DNA of 64,000 nucleotides from Spisula solida. Its lineage: Eukaryota; Mollusca; Bivalvia; Venerida; Mactridae. The notes below the pieces were generated by a model. It saw only the letters and a program-made list of their open reading frames with translations, did no database searches and had not been told where the DNA came from. Every line of letters starts with the position of its first letter. Within the stretch, counting starts at the first letter, position 1. The translations under genes and the position numbers were made by a program. Location: positions 48,092,722 through 48,156,721 of the forward strand of contig OX365952.1 of the NCBI GenBank assembly GCA_947247005.1, written 5' to 3'. Below are positions 36,872-48,640 of this stretch, piece after piece.

Positions 36872-39130
36872 ATTCTTCACACGATAACCGTTAGTATTCC
36901 GATTTCATCATTTATTTCTGGGCAAGTCTCAATACACTTAAACGAATGAGAGGGTGACATTTTAAATATTTACGAAGCAGTTTAAGAACTATATTACATT
37001 GTATCATTTGCATTCAAACTAATCAAATACCACAGTGAAATAAAGTATACATAGTTATAGTATAAATAAAATGATGAGTCTGTACTTATATGATTATTTA
37101 ATGCTGACTAAGTGTCCATTACATACAAGGTCATCTTCTGTTACACAATACAGTTCAACACCCTTCTTCATTTAATCCCGCAGAGTCTTTATAAAAGAAG
37201 TTTGAAGTAATAAGAAAAGGAGGCTATATAATAAACAATCTGGCAGAACGAAGCAGTACAAGATCTCTACCATTTATGGGCTTATGCTGTTTTTATGTAA
37301 TGCCTAGAAGTTCTTAGTATCTGCGTATACAATGAACAACATTTCATCGCGAAGGGATCTTATCTATGGACGTATTGTGTATGCAAGTTATTATAAATGA
37401 ACATTGGAGCATTCGTATTTAGCTGCGACAGACTGTAGGAAGCGAGCAGCATAGCTAGAGCGTCATCCAACATACAAAATGTAGAAAGCAAGAAAATACC
37501 ATATACACACTTTAAGAATAATGACGATTTTCATTGATTTGTAATAGGCAGGTGGACAATGGAAAATAAAAAAGTGGGAGCGTTTTTTAAGCCATTGTAG
37601 CAAAAACTTATATATTTAAGACGAAAAAAAACAAGTTAACCGATTTATATCATACGCATTGTGTTACGTCCAAATGTAAGCATAGCAAATACACTTCGTT
37701 AGAACTATGAACAACCTTTGTAAAATGGCCCGTGTTAAAGCATCAACAATCCCGTACGGTCGCATTCACACAAACTGGTACTTGGTACACTATATATCAT
37801 TCTTTCAATATAATTCCAGGGAAGACATCCTTAATTAATTTGTATTATTATTAACGATTTTGTGTACACCATTTTAAAGAGTAATTCATTTCGAAAACTA
37901 TCTAAGACATGCTTAAACTTTCACATTGTTTTATGATATGGCTACACCCTGCAGGATTCAAATATATACAATACAGATGTGTCAATGATTAATCAGAATT
38001 GTAGATTAAGACCAATATGTTGATAATAAATGACAAGAAGACCTCTAATAGTGAATATATTATACAGTGACCTGGTAATTGTCTTCACGTGTCTTTGTTC
38101 TTTGACAAATCTAGTGCAAAAAAACTGTCGTTTTGCTAACACATATAGGTTTTTATTCATTTAGGATTCATCCATCTTGGTGATCTACGATAAACCCGTA
38201 TGCTGAGTTGTCTTGTTCCACAGATACCTCGCAAGTGCAGAATTCATTGACCCGTATTTGGTAATTGAGGTTTAAGTCAAACAGTAAAATATATGCTATA
38301 TAGTGATTCGTTTAGATAATATGTGAAGGAAGAGACCCCTGTCAAGTCTAGTTCAAGTTCAAGTTTGGGACAGTCGAACTTTAACGATATGTTGGGTTAT
38401 AGCGGGTAGTGGTTGCCTGTCACTTCAGTATTTCTTTACTGACACATATACATTTGGTGTAATTTCGGGCAAAAAATGAAAAAGAAAGTGTCATATGCCG
38501 TCAATGTGACATAATTAGGTCATAATTTTCATCTGAAAAGCAGAAATAAAAAAAGATTATATTTAGGTTCAATATTCTATAATCATGTACTGCTATATGC
38601 AGAGTGCCTGCTAATGCACCGTAAAATACCTAACATCATTATAATCCATTTTTAAGAAAACGTCTCGTAGGGTGACGAAGACCGGTACGATAGAGGTAAA
38701 ATTCATACCAAAGGGCCATGTTACAATGTTCTTATCAGGTTTTATACGATTGGTGTACGATTATGCATTGCTGGCGGAAGGAGAAATCGGGGGGGGGACA
38801 TATTGTTGTACTTAGGGAATGACAAGTCCAAGCCGGACCTGTAGGAGAATAGTTTCTTATTTGGTTGTAATCCTATGGAATCCTGAGTGAACTCATAGAC
38901 TTGAGGTGAACAAGCACACCAATTAATGACCCTCTCCCATTCAACAATTGGTAGTAATTACTCTCTCTAAAAGCACAAGGGCATTGACATAAGTCTTAGT
39001 GTCTATTTCCGATTAATTCTAGAAAGGATTGGGCATATTAATATACAAATATTGCGTCGGAAACCATGGGAAACAGGTTGTGTCGACAAAGTGTTATTTA
39101 GGAAATAGTTCGCAGTTTAGCGTGATATAA

Positions 39131-39243
39131 CGGTGAATAGATCACGGTTTAGAGTTCATATGCGTTAGAATTAATAACGAAGGTCGTAGGCCTGAGTGAT
39201 TAATAACTATGCACGTGAACGACAAACCGTGATCTATTCACCG
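39131..39243. repeat. Palindrome with perfect 20 bp arms
   Basis: CGGTGAATAGATCACGGTTT (39,131-39,150) is exactly reversed at 39,224-39,243, with a 73 bp centre containing a weaker inverted pair (AATTAATAAC against TTAATAACTATGC). It lies within a block missing from F2. Confidence 0.9.
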
Positions 39244-40104
39244 GACTACTTTTATTTGCGGAGTTGATGAGTTATTTTTGATGTTGCTATAAACAACTCC
39301 CGCTGTTCAAAGTATCGTATTGTCCGCCCCTGGATTTTAAAGCTTTACTATTATATTTATTTGTTGCCAAACGGATGCTTATTTAACGCCAACTTTCAAT
39401 TACGTATATCACATGTACACATGTATTGATGCATGCAATAACATATTACTAGAATATAAATATAAGCGAATAAATAAACAGAAACGCTACGAAATGAAAA
39501 TTACGCAAAACGTCGCGCTCTACGGCGACGTCAGAATTCATGACGTCATGAAATATACAAGACGTAAATTCCATTTATAAAAATTGCGAATTATACGCGG
39601 GAGATAAATTGAACAGCCGAAATTCTACCGTGATATACCGTTTCTTAGATAAAGCTACAGCTCTATGCGTTTACATGGAGCAAAATACAGACAGAGTTAG
39701 AATGTATAATCAATCTGCGATAACTGTTACTTTAGCTTCCTTCATAGCACGCAAGCATCGAGTATAATGGCAAAATTGCGCTTTGAAATTCAGTAAATCT
39801 ACAAAATTTAATATCAAAATCATCAACTTTATTCCTATTTTGATGTAGAATTTGAACGATTACTCACAACTAGACAAAATGGCTCCTGATAATGCATATA
39901 CTATGACCGCATGATTGAAATGCGCAAATTACATTAGAAATGAATTGAAAATAGATAATCATACACATTTGTTTGACTTTCAAATATAACATCACTGCCA
40001 ACCCACAGTCCACTCGAGGACCAAGAATCTTGCGGAATGAATTATTTTTAGATTTTGTCTTTTCCGTGTATATTGCCGCGTTACTCAAGATGAATTTTAT
40101 AGAT

Positions 40105-40260
40105 AAAGAATCCGTCATTAGTTGTCTTTGGAGATCACCATTTCTTTAACGAGTCTAGAAAACACAGGTTATTTAGCGAGCCTTTGGCGAGCTTAATAAT
40201 TTGTTTTCGTGACGAGTTTAAGAAATGTTGATCGCAAAGACAACGAATGACGGATTCTTT
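40105..40260. repeat. Long palindrome (hairpin class P)
   Basis: The left arm AAAGAATCCGTCATTAGTTG TCTTTGGAGATCA pairs with TGATCGCAAAGACAACGAAT GACGGATTCTTT on the right. The centre holds ACGAGTC, GCGAGCCTTTGGCGAGC and GACGAGTTTAAGAAATG, so it contains nested inverted repeats with CGAG turns. F2 lacks this block. Confidence 0.9.
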
Positions 40261-40709
40261 TCATCACATTATCATAGTTGCCGAGTCAATACAACCCAAA
40301 TGAGAACGTATTTAAGCCAGCGACGTTACGTTTTCGCGCCGAAAACCTGGTGACGTCATGCATTCGTTATCACATGTGTTGGAGAACATTGTTCCGCCAT
40401 TTGTTATCACATGGAATATCACGGTATTTATGTAATAAATATTATTCTCGGATCCTGTCAGAAAATATAAAATATTTACGAAGGGGAAACAAGTTTTACA
40501 AAACTGATATTTACGCTCACTCGATTACCCTATATAATGCACATAAAGTTCATGAATACAAACTATGATCGCATATTCAAACTATGTGCAGTATCAATTT
40601 CTTTCAATACTTAACCCAGATATGTTACACCGATAGTCTGAAAACATAGGTCATCATAGTGAACCATCCATATTAGTAATTTAAAACTATGAATGTAGAT
40701 TACAAATGT

Positions 40710-43700
40710 TCTTCCCAAGTTGTCCCTATATCGGTAGAATGAACGAGAGTATATAAAGATTAATTAAATTATTAATAACAGGTTTTGTAAACACATTGAG
40801 ATGTAAGTCTTTCAACTGAAGGTCAATTAGTCTTCTTATTTGAACACGTCTTGATATCTGTGAGTAATACAAAGGCATAGTGTGATTCAACCAATTGTTT
40901 AAAGCAAATTTTGAGGAAACAACAATTTTCTTAAAGTACATCTCGCTAGATAGAACAATTAATAATTCAATAAAAATTGAAGTCATCTGTAAGCTTTAGA
41001 TCTGCCACTGTCTAACTAGACAAATCGGTTTAAATCTATAAACCAATCCTAATTTAGACTTGTCATTCTAAGACGGACGTATGCCATTCCTGTATAAATC
41101 AATATCCTATTATTGTGAATTGTAACAGAAAATAATTTGAAGCTCTGCGAAAAGGCTAAAACATACATTCAAAATGAGGTCGTATCACTCGACCGACTGT
41201 TTGCACTGTCTGAACTGCATTACCGTCGATACATTGCAGACACGAGGGTCATTGTTTTCGAATAAATTCTATCGCAACATGATATAGATGATCAATGTAT
41301 TTCGCTTATGTGAGTTCAGAGACTGTGGTTCGTTTTATTCCATTATATGGATGTTTGTGTATTTTACTGTTTCCTTTGTATTTCTTCAGCGGTATGTAAA
41401 TAGTTTCTGTCTGCTAGTTAGTGTGACTGGGTACTGCAGTATAGTGCACTTAGCAACACAAAAGACGAACATTTAGGTATCAGTAATGACAGAGACCACC
41501 GCGAGATCAATTTGTAAAACATCTTTAAGGAAACACAAACAACACAAACATGAAGGATTGTATAAGGGCAGCTCTGTATTATGTTAAAATGGGAGTAAAT
41601 AACATTATGTGTATTTGTGGTGGTTGATTATGGACCTTTTCTGTGTTTGTTTTGCCCATCATGCTTTGCTATTTCTGTTAAGTGGTACATTCCTGTTAGA
41701 TGTGTTATAAATTATAATAGTATTGGTCGATACACCCTTCAAATATAATGTAAGAGGAAAGTGAGACATGGTACCACTGATATGATTCCAACAGTCATAA
41801 TTATATGATGGAGTCATAAAATATCGCAACGCCTACAAAGTTGACTATTTGTTTTTTTTTCATAATTATTTATCTATTATATTACTTTACACATAGCTTT
41901 TATAATACATTTCCTATAGTCGGCTTAGCATTTATATTATAGCGTTTGCAAACAAATGTACCATGTATCCATCGAGGACAACCGAAAATAGTGACATGTT
42001 GACTACATGAAAATAGAGCAGTGAAGGTATGTAGCAGGGCGTTTTCAGAGAAATGTCTTCACGACAATAGAGCAGTGAACGTGAAGGTATGAAGCAGGGC
42101 GTATTCGGGAAAATGTCTTCCCGACAATAGAGCAGTGAAGGTATGAAACAGGGCGTATTCGGGGAAAGGTCTACACGACAATAGAGCAGTGAAGGTATAA
42201 AGCAGGGCGTATTCGGGGAAATGTCTTCACGACAATATAGCAGTAAACGCGAAGGTATGAAGCAGGGCGTATTCGGGAAAATGTCTTCACGACAATAGAG
42301 CAGTGAAGGTATGAAGCAGGGCGTATTCGGGGAAAGGTCTACACGACAATAGAGCAGTGAAGGTATAAAGCAGGGCGTATTCGGGGAAATGTCTTCACAA
42401 CAATAGAGCAGTAAACACGAAGGTATGAAGCAGGGCGTATTCGGGAAAATGTCTTCACGACAATAGAGCAGTGAACGCGAAGGTATGAAGCAGGGCGTGA
42501 TCGGGAAAATGTCTACACATTAATAAAGCAGTGAGCGTGAAGGTATGAAGCAGGGCGTATTCGGAGTAATGTATACACGACACTAGAGCAGTGAAGGTAA
42601 GAGGCAGTGCGTATTCGGAGAAATGTCTACGCGACAATACAGCAGTGAATGCATTAAGCAGGGCGTATTCGGAGTAATGTCTACACGACAATAGAGCAGT
42701 AAAGGTATGAGGCAGGGCGTATTCGGAGTAAAGTCTACAAAACAATAGAGCAGTGAACGTGACGGTATGAAGCAGGGCGTATTCGGGGAAATGTCTACAC
42801 GACAATAGATCAGTGAATGCATGAAGCAGGGCGTATTCGGAGTAATGTGTACACGACAACAGAGCAGTGAAGGTATGAGGCAGGGCATATTCGGAGAAAT
42901 GTATACACGACACTAGAGCAGTGAATGTATGAGGCAGGACGTGTTCGGAGTAATGTCTACAAGACAATAGTGCAGTGAATGTATGAGGCAGGGCGTATTC
43001 GGAGTAATGTCTACACGACAATAGAGCAGTGAAGGTATGAAATAGGGCGTATTCGGAGAAATGTCTACACGACACTAGAGCAGTGAATGCATGAAGCAGG
43101 GCGTATTCGGGGAAATGTCTACACGACAATAGTGCAGTGAATGTATGAGGCAGGGCGTATTCGGAGTAATGTCTACACGACAATAGTGCAGTGAAGGTAT
43201 GGGGCAGGACGTATTCGGAGTAATGTCTACACGACAATAGTACAGTGAAGGTATGAGGCAGGGCGTATTCGGAGTAATGTCTACACGACAATAGTGCAGT
43301 GAAGGTATGAGGCAGGGCGTATTCGGAGTAATATCTACACGACACTAGAGCAGTGAAGGTATGAGGCAGGGCGTATTCGGAGTAATGTCTACACGACAAT
43401 AGTGCAGTGAAGGTATGAGGCAGGGCGTATTCGGAGTAATGTCTACACGACAATAGCGCAGTGAAGGTATGAGGCAGGGCGTATTCGGAGTAATATCTAC
43501 ACGACACTAGAGCAGTGAAGGTATGAGGCAGGGCGTATTCGGAGTGATGTCTACACGACAATAGTGCAGTGAAGGTATGAGGCAGGGCGTATTCGGAGTA
43601 ATGTCTACACGACAATAGTGCAGTGAAGGTATGAGGCAGGGCGTATTCGGATTAATGTCTACACGACACTAGAGCAGTGAAGGTATGAGGCAGGACGTAT

Positions 43701-46060
43701 TCGGAGAAACGTCTACACGGCAATACAGCAGTGAACGTGAATATAAGTGGCCGGGCATATTCACTGAAATATCTTATGTGTGCTCATTTTAAAATGAAGC
43801 TAAAACACTTTGTCAATTTGTACAAATGTGTTAATCTGTACAATCTTTATTCTAAATGGTCCACAATGTTGTTGTCAGTATATGTAACGCATTTCAGTGA
43901 AAAGATCACAAACCATATTATAGGAAGTAATTATTTCTGGTATATGTCAGTCAGGTCAAATGATGATCTAAAACAACATTTTTGACATACATATGTGATG
44001 TAAAAGGAGACATGTGTTACAATGAGAATTGATTTATCTTTCAAACCGTTCCCAGTGGTTTTAAAAGATTCAATGTGTTCATACTGATCCTGAAGTCTCT
44101 TTATGTATAATAATGGTAATGTTTTGCGAAGTTTGTGATTTTGGATCCTAGCAGTGTTAATAAAAGTCTACAGCACAAACATGCATTTAAGCTATTGATT
44201 TGTACAAGAGATACGGTTACAAATAATGCTTTATTCAGCAATATGCTATGCCTGAAATAAATAAGTGTTAATTTACGCATGTCTGATAGAAAGCTATTGT
44301 ATAGTTTTGCATTGGATCTAATATATTTACAAGAGACATATGCCCTATTTGGAAAAGTGTAATGGTTAGAGAAATATCGCGCTTCAGTGTGATTCTACAT
44401 GAATATTTTAGACTTGATAAATCAGGGTGACTCTTACTGTGTCCAGTCTCAGTCCAAGAGCGAAGAACCATTTTTAAATAACTAATGCTTTGAAACATTT
44501 TAACCTGATTTACATACCTATAGATAACGTATCTATTATGTACTTTATAATAAAAATATAAACGCTTAACTTCACACATACTTTAAAAAGATAGCAAAAC
44601 CAGAATTGAGCCGAAGCCTGGTTCTGAAAACATATTCTTTGTGAATATGGGGGCAGTCGTTAAATAGAAAAGGCGATTGAACATGTACCACGTACTTCAC
44701 GCGTGATTCGTTAATGATCTCATGCCCTTCAATGTCGCCGTCGCGCGTAAAGCCATTTGTTTTAAGTTTGTAACTTATGTACTTATGATTATTTAATGCT
44801 GACTAAGTTTTCATTACATACAAGGTCGTCTTCTGTCACACAATACAGTTCAACACCCTTCTGCATTTAATCCCTTAAAGTCGTTTATAAAAGAAGAATT
44901 AAATCTTAAATAATAAGAAAATGAGGCTATTTTATAAGAAATCTGACAAATGTCTGATCATAGAACGAAGCGGTACAAGTGATCTACCATGGGATTATGC
45001 TGTCTTTTTTTAGTGAAGTTATTAGTATCTGCGCATAAAATGTACAAAAGTACACCGCGAAATAAATGAAAATAGGAGCATTCGTATTTGGCTGCAGCAA
45101 ACTGAAGGTATACCAGACAGCAACACAGTCAAAGCGCCATCCAACACAGAAAGCAAGACAATACCATATACTCACATTTAGAATAATGACGATTTTTCAT
45201 TGATTTACAATTAAGGGGACAATGGAAAAAAGTGGGTGGGTTTGGTAAGCCGTTGTAGCCAAAGAGAAAAAACATGTTTACCAATTTATATCATATATGC
45301 ACGTATGCACTATGTTACGTCCAAATATAAGCATAACAAATGCACTTCGTACGAACTATGAACAACCTTTGTAAAATGGCCCGTGTCAAAGCATAAACAA
45401 TCACATACGGTCATATTCACACAAACTGGTATTTGGCACACTATATATCCTTCTTTCAATATTATTCCAGGGAAGCCATCCTTAATTAATTTGTATTAAT
45501 ATTAAAAATTTTGTATACACCATTTTAAAGAGTAATTCCTTTAGAAAACTGACTAAGACATACTTAAACTTACACATTGTTTGATGATATGGCTACACTC
45601 TGCATGATTCAAATATATACAATACAAAAGTGTCAATGATTAATCAGAATTGTAGATTAAGACCAATATGTTGATAATAAATGACAAGAAGACCTCTAAT
45701 AGGGAATCTATTATACAGTGACCTGATAATTGTCTTCACGTGTCTTTGCTCTTTGACAAATCTAGTGCAAAAAACTGTCGTTTAGCTAACAAATGTAGGT
45801 TTCTTTTATTACGAAATAATCTTGGTTATATACGTTAAAACCGTATGATGAGTTGCTTTTGTTCCAGAGATACCTCGCAAGTACAGAATTCATTGACCCG
45901 TATTTTGTTATTGAGCTTCAAGTCAAATAGCAAAATATATGCTATGTAGTGACTTTCTTTAGGTTATTTGAGAAGGACGAGATATCTGCCAACTTCCACT
46001 TAAAGTTGTAGACATGCTTACATCAACGATATGTTGGGTTATAACGGGGAGCGGTTGCCT
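40710..46060 (+). repeat. Segment C (older paralogue of A and B)
   Basis: 40,840-41,990 aligns with A 23,600-25,600, 43,795-44,435 with A 25,655-26,445, and 44,775-46,060 with B 37,070-38,425. Through the first two parts C is clearly more diverged from A than B is. The third part is nearly identical to A over A 28,250-28,930. C alone carries the 54/60 bp minisatellite. In place of A 26,445-28,220 it has about 340 bp of unrelated sequence (44,435-44,775). No gene is supported. Confidence 0.85.
42005..43740. repeat. Minisatellite of 54/60 bp units, about 31 copies
   Basis: Units read GACAATAGNGCAGTGAAGGT ATGAGGCAGGGCGTATTCGG AGTAATGTCTACAC (54 bp). A 60 bp form has six extra bases after CAGTGAA. 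The 5' part has a 60-54-54 higher-order repeat of 168 bp (about 42,065-42,232, 42,233-42,400 and onward). The 3' part has a 162 bp triplet marked by ATATCTACACGACACTAGAG at 43,330 and 43,492. Since both unit lengths are multiples of three, a 386-codon minus-strand frame (42,455-43,615) stays open with 18-residue repeats. It ends where units change TCTACAC to TCTTCAC, which creates a stop in each unit. I treat it as non-coding. Confidence 0.95.
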
Positions 46061-46289
46061 AGAAGTAGGGGGAGCGCTTTTGGATCGAGAGCTCCCGGTT
46101 CTATCCTATTCTGTGCCGCTGCTTAATATCTAAGCATAATCAACGAATTTTCACATTACCCGAGTATGATACGTGAATGGGTCATACACCAATGTGAATG
46201 ACAATCGGTTACGGTTATACAATGTGAGAGCCAACTTGCGCTTGGTGTCATCTGAGAGGAGAGTCAATATACAGTCGGGTCTGTGTCTT

Positions 46290-46835
46290 CGCATAATTCT
46301 TCTTTGCTGTTGAAACGTGGTTATTTTACCTTGGATCACCAATTTTTCAAAGTAGGTCAATCGGCTAGGAGCATAATTCCTTTTTGCTGTTAAAACGTGG
46401 TTATTTTACCTGGGATTACTTTCTGTTTAAAGTAGGTCACCCACTTGAGGGCATTCTGCTCAAATGTATTGCTGAAACTAGGTCATTTAGCTGAAACCTT
46501 GATACTGAGATTTTGCTTCTTTTTTCTACTTTTTATGACTTCTGACAGCTTAAACTAGGTATTTTAGCCATTTTACTGTTGGAACTAAGTGATTCAGCTT
46601 AGGCATTCCGCTATTTGATTGCTGAAACTGGTTGATTTAGAATTTCGACAGCTTGGACATGGGAGGATTTTAACTTGTTTCGTTGGGCATTGTGCCTTTT
46701 ATGTTTTTATGTTTTCTGTGCTCGACTGGTTCAGGTGGGTATTATACCTTTGTGTTTTTAATGTTTCTGCGCTCGGCTGGTCAAGCTGTGTGCTGCCGTG
46801 TCTGACTTAATATTGTCTTTTTTCACGTTATAATC
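46290..46835 (+). repeat. R1-family repeat with tandem 5' module
   Basis: 46,290-46,640 is a run of diverged units around GCTGTTRAAACGTGGTTATTTTACC and GCTGAAACTAGGTCATTTAGC (about 75-90 bp apart). Then comes CGACAGCTTGGACATGGG and the R1 core with CATTGTGCC, GCTCGACTGGTTCAGGTGGG, a second CGCTCGGCTGGTCAAGCTG and TGTCTGACTTAATATTGTC. The internally doubled core is shared with 53,030-53,245, marking a subfamily. The head of this run overlaps a minus-strand 69-codon frame with no recognisable domain. Confidence 0.75.
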
Positions 46836-47512
46836 GCTCTTAGAATATGATCTGGGATTTTAATTCGAGTATGTGTGTTCTGAAGTCTTCCACGATAGAA
46901 ACACATAGAATATGTATCTAATGATGGTTCTAGTCATACTACGACAGAATTAACGACATTATTGAAGATGTCCGTCATTTATTTGTCTAACATGCATCAC
47001 ACTGTTTTAAAACATGGTAAATACCAATTACAAACATTTACAATGTAAATGCGTTTTAAATTTAATTACGTTTAAATGATGTAATTGTTTGTCTGTTTAC
47101 TGACTCTTACATGCTGTTCTTGATTGATTGTCCGCTAAATTACACACCAAGATGAATTATTACTCCATCGTAGCTGACTTGGTTTTGTCTTTTGCTTCAT
47201 TATATAATTAACATGTAATTCAATATTCAAAGAAACACATTCCTCCAATTTATTTAACCGTTGGCAGGTTTGTAGAACAGAGAATGTACAACTCAAAATA
47301 GATTGCCTCATCAGACAAAGCCCAAGGAAACGTTATCGTACAAATATAGACCGACATAGCGACCGACAGCCATGGTAGCCATAAAACTTGAGATGAATGT
47401 CTTAGTAACATTATGTAGTGTTTCATTATACTTGTTATGTGTGTCTATAATATTGTTTGTTATAAATGTAATTAAATGACCTTGAACTTGTTTACAAGTT
47501 TTTAATATGTGT
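46836..47512. other. Unassigned AT-rich sequence
   Basis: There are no genes or repeats I recognise between the R1 copy and the LTR. Confidence 0.35.
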
Positions 47513-47992
47513 TGTTACATTTTGGAATGGTATGAAAGGGTCTGGAATGGTCTGGAAGGTTCCAGGTTTTGATAGACAATATGTTTACTTGAATATCCTA
47601 GCATATTCTAGAATGTTCGTAAGGGTAATTTTAGGAACTTTATGGAGTTTTACTTATTACTATATAAATATGAACAATTTGCACAGGGGAAGATTTTCAA
47701 TATTACACTTTAAAATGTTCAATTGTGTTACTTTGGATACATAATTTACAGTGAGAGGATTTAATAAAACAGGTGCTCATTGATAAACATTCTGTGAACT
47801 TTGGACTTATTTAGAAGGAACATTCTACAGTGGACATCTCAGATAAGAGTTTTACATTTAATTGAAAAATCGTTTGAACCGTGTCTTGTTCTGCTACTGG
47901 TTGATATTATTAATAGTATAATGTTATTAGTTTAATAAATTGTTAAAAGTTAGTTGCTGTTAATTCTTTATTGCGTCTGTCTGAACGTAATA
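47513..47992 (+). mobile_element. 5' LTR of a Ty3/gypsy-type retrotransposon
   Basis: The block runs from TGTTACATTTTGGAATGG to CGTAATA, with short inverted ends TGTTAC and GTAATA (one change from GTAACA). It contains a TATA-like TATATAAATA near 47,660 and AATAAA-type polyadenylation signals near 47,765 and 47,933. Two bases later is a tRNA-Pro-like primer site, which sets the 3' boundary. No second LTR is in the window, so boundaries come from one copy only. Length 480 bp is usual for such LTRs. Confidence 0.65.
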
Positions 47993-47994
47993 AA

Positions 47995-48011
47995 TGGGGC
48001 TTGTCCGGGAT
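47995..48011 (+). promoter_or_regulatory. Primer-binding site, tRNA-Pro-like
   Basis: TGGGGCTTGTCCGGGAT differs from the common tRNA-Pro primer site by one missing G and one C-to-T change. It lies two bases after the proposed LTR end, which is the expected position for minus-strand DNA priming. Confidence 0.65.
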
Positions 48012-48205
48012 AGACTATTAAATGAGCATTGTTACAAAATTAGTAATAACATTTTATTAGGTATAGTTCCACTAAGTTTAAGTAAAGGTGTAACTACACT
48101 AAATTTGATTGTGTGTTTCATATAGTGAATTAGCAGCAACTAGTCTTGGATATAATTTGTTTAGCTTAGAATTATTGTTTTGTGTGAAACTTGTAACAAA
48201 CAATC

Positions 48206-48640
48206 ATGTTATTCAATTTTGAAGACTTTGTTTCACAGTCTACTCAGGAGTGGTTACATTTGTCCAAGAATACTGAGTTGCTTGATCTTGCCAAACATAA
48301 CACTTTGACTGAAATAAAAACCACATATAAGTAGGCTTAACATTATTAAATATTTGGTTAGTTGTTTTGTTTAGGACGGGTCTACGCTTTCAATTGACTT
48401 TGAACCTCAATCAGATTTAAAGTTAAGGGAACTGGAATTAAAATTAAAATTTGAAGAAAGAGAGAGAGAGAAAGAAATGGAAGAAAGAGATACATTCTGG
48501 AAAAGGCAACTCAGTCAGAATCTAAGGTTCACATCAGTTTATATTTTGATGTAACGAAACACTTTAGGCTTGTTCCCCCTTTCAAGAGAAAGAAGTTGAT
48601 GAATATTTTCTTCATTTTAAAAAGGTTGCACAATATTTAA
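48206..48640 (+). pseudogene. gag-like polyprotein, N-terminal part (broken)
   Basis: An ATG at 48,206 opens a frame of 42 residues beginning MLFNFEDFVSQSTQEWLHLS that resembles the N-terminal region of gag-like proteins of mollusc and fish gypsy elements, and stops at TAG (48,332). A second frame from about 48,408 gives a charged helix rich in E, R and K (KFEEREREKEMEERDTFWKR). A third, after frameshifts, gives FDVTKHFRLVPPF and EVDEYFLHFKKVAQYL, the usual lead-in to the SCAN-like capsid region. The coding sequence stops at TTAA (48,637-48,640), where a 2.8 kb element is inserted. The remainder resumes at 51,466. The gene is inactive: there is at least one stop and two frameshifts before the insertion. 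Confidence 0.75.

Larger units (their letters stand above)
28948..38425 (+). repeat. Segment B (paralogue of A and C)
   Basis: It begins CGGTTGGCATCACAGGTTG as A does and follows A closely to about 37,080. From there it matches C (45,170-46,060) and A less closely. Its 3' end (ATATGTTGGGTTATA) is shared with C at 46,030 but not with A, which stops earlier. It carries the empty site of the 2.3 kb element, two 36 bp units, and a deletion that removed the right half of the TTAA MITE. No gene is supported along it. Confidence 0.9.
38574..40566 (+). repeat. Repeat F, copy 1 (with two palindrome-bearing inserts)
   Basis: It aligns with F2 (51,661-52,791) at 38,574-39,100, 39,702-40,100 and 40,440-40,566. 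Shared landmarks are GTACTGCTATATGC, GGAGAAATCG, GGAAACAGGTTGTGTCGACA, TATAATCAATCTGCGATA, CTATGACCGCATGAT and TCGGATCCTGT. Two blocks, about 39,105-39,700 and 40,100-40,437, have no counterpart in F2. Each contains a long palindrome. No gene is supported. Confidence 0.8.

Noticed and set aside
42455..43615. 386-codon minus-strand open frame of 18-residue repeats as a repetitive protein gene
   Set aside because: The frame lies wholly within a 54/60 bp minisatellite whose unit lengths are multiples of three; it stays open because one unit lacks a stop, and it ends where single-base unit variants create stops. No signal peptide, flanking exon or promoter is visible.
42005..43740. CRISPR-like array
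   Set aside because: Units are contiguous without unique spacers, and the setting is a eukaryotic genome.
46035..46115. tRNA-like sequence (GCGGTTGCC ... CCCGGTTCTATCC)
   Set aside because: Only a B-box-like stretch is convincing; the A box and stems are poor, and the matching part of segment B lacks the B box.
46151..46360. 69-codon minus-strand frame overlapping the R1 5' module
   Set aside because: It is basic and arginine-rich but shows no recognisable motif; part lies in a tandem-repeat module shared with other R1 copies where no frame is kept.
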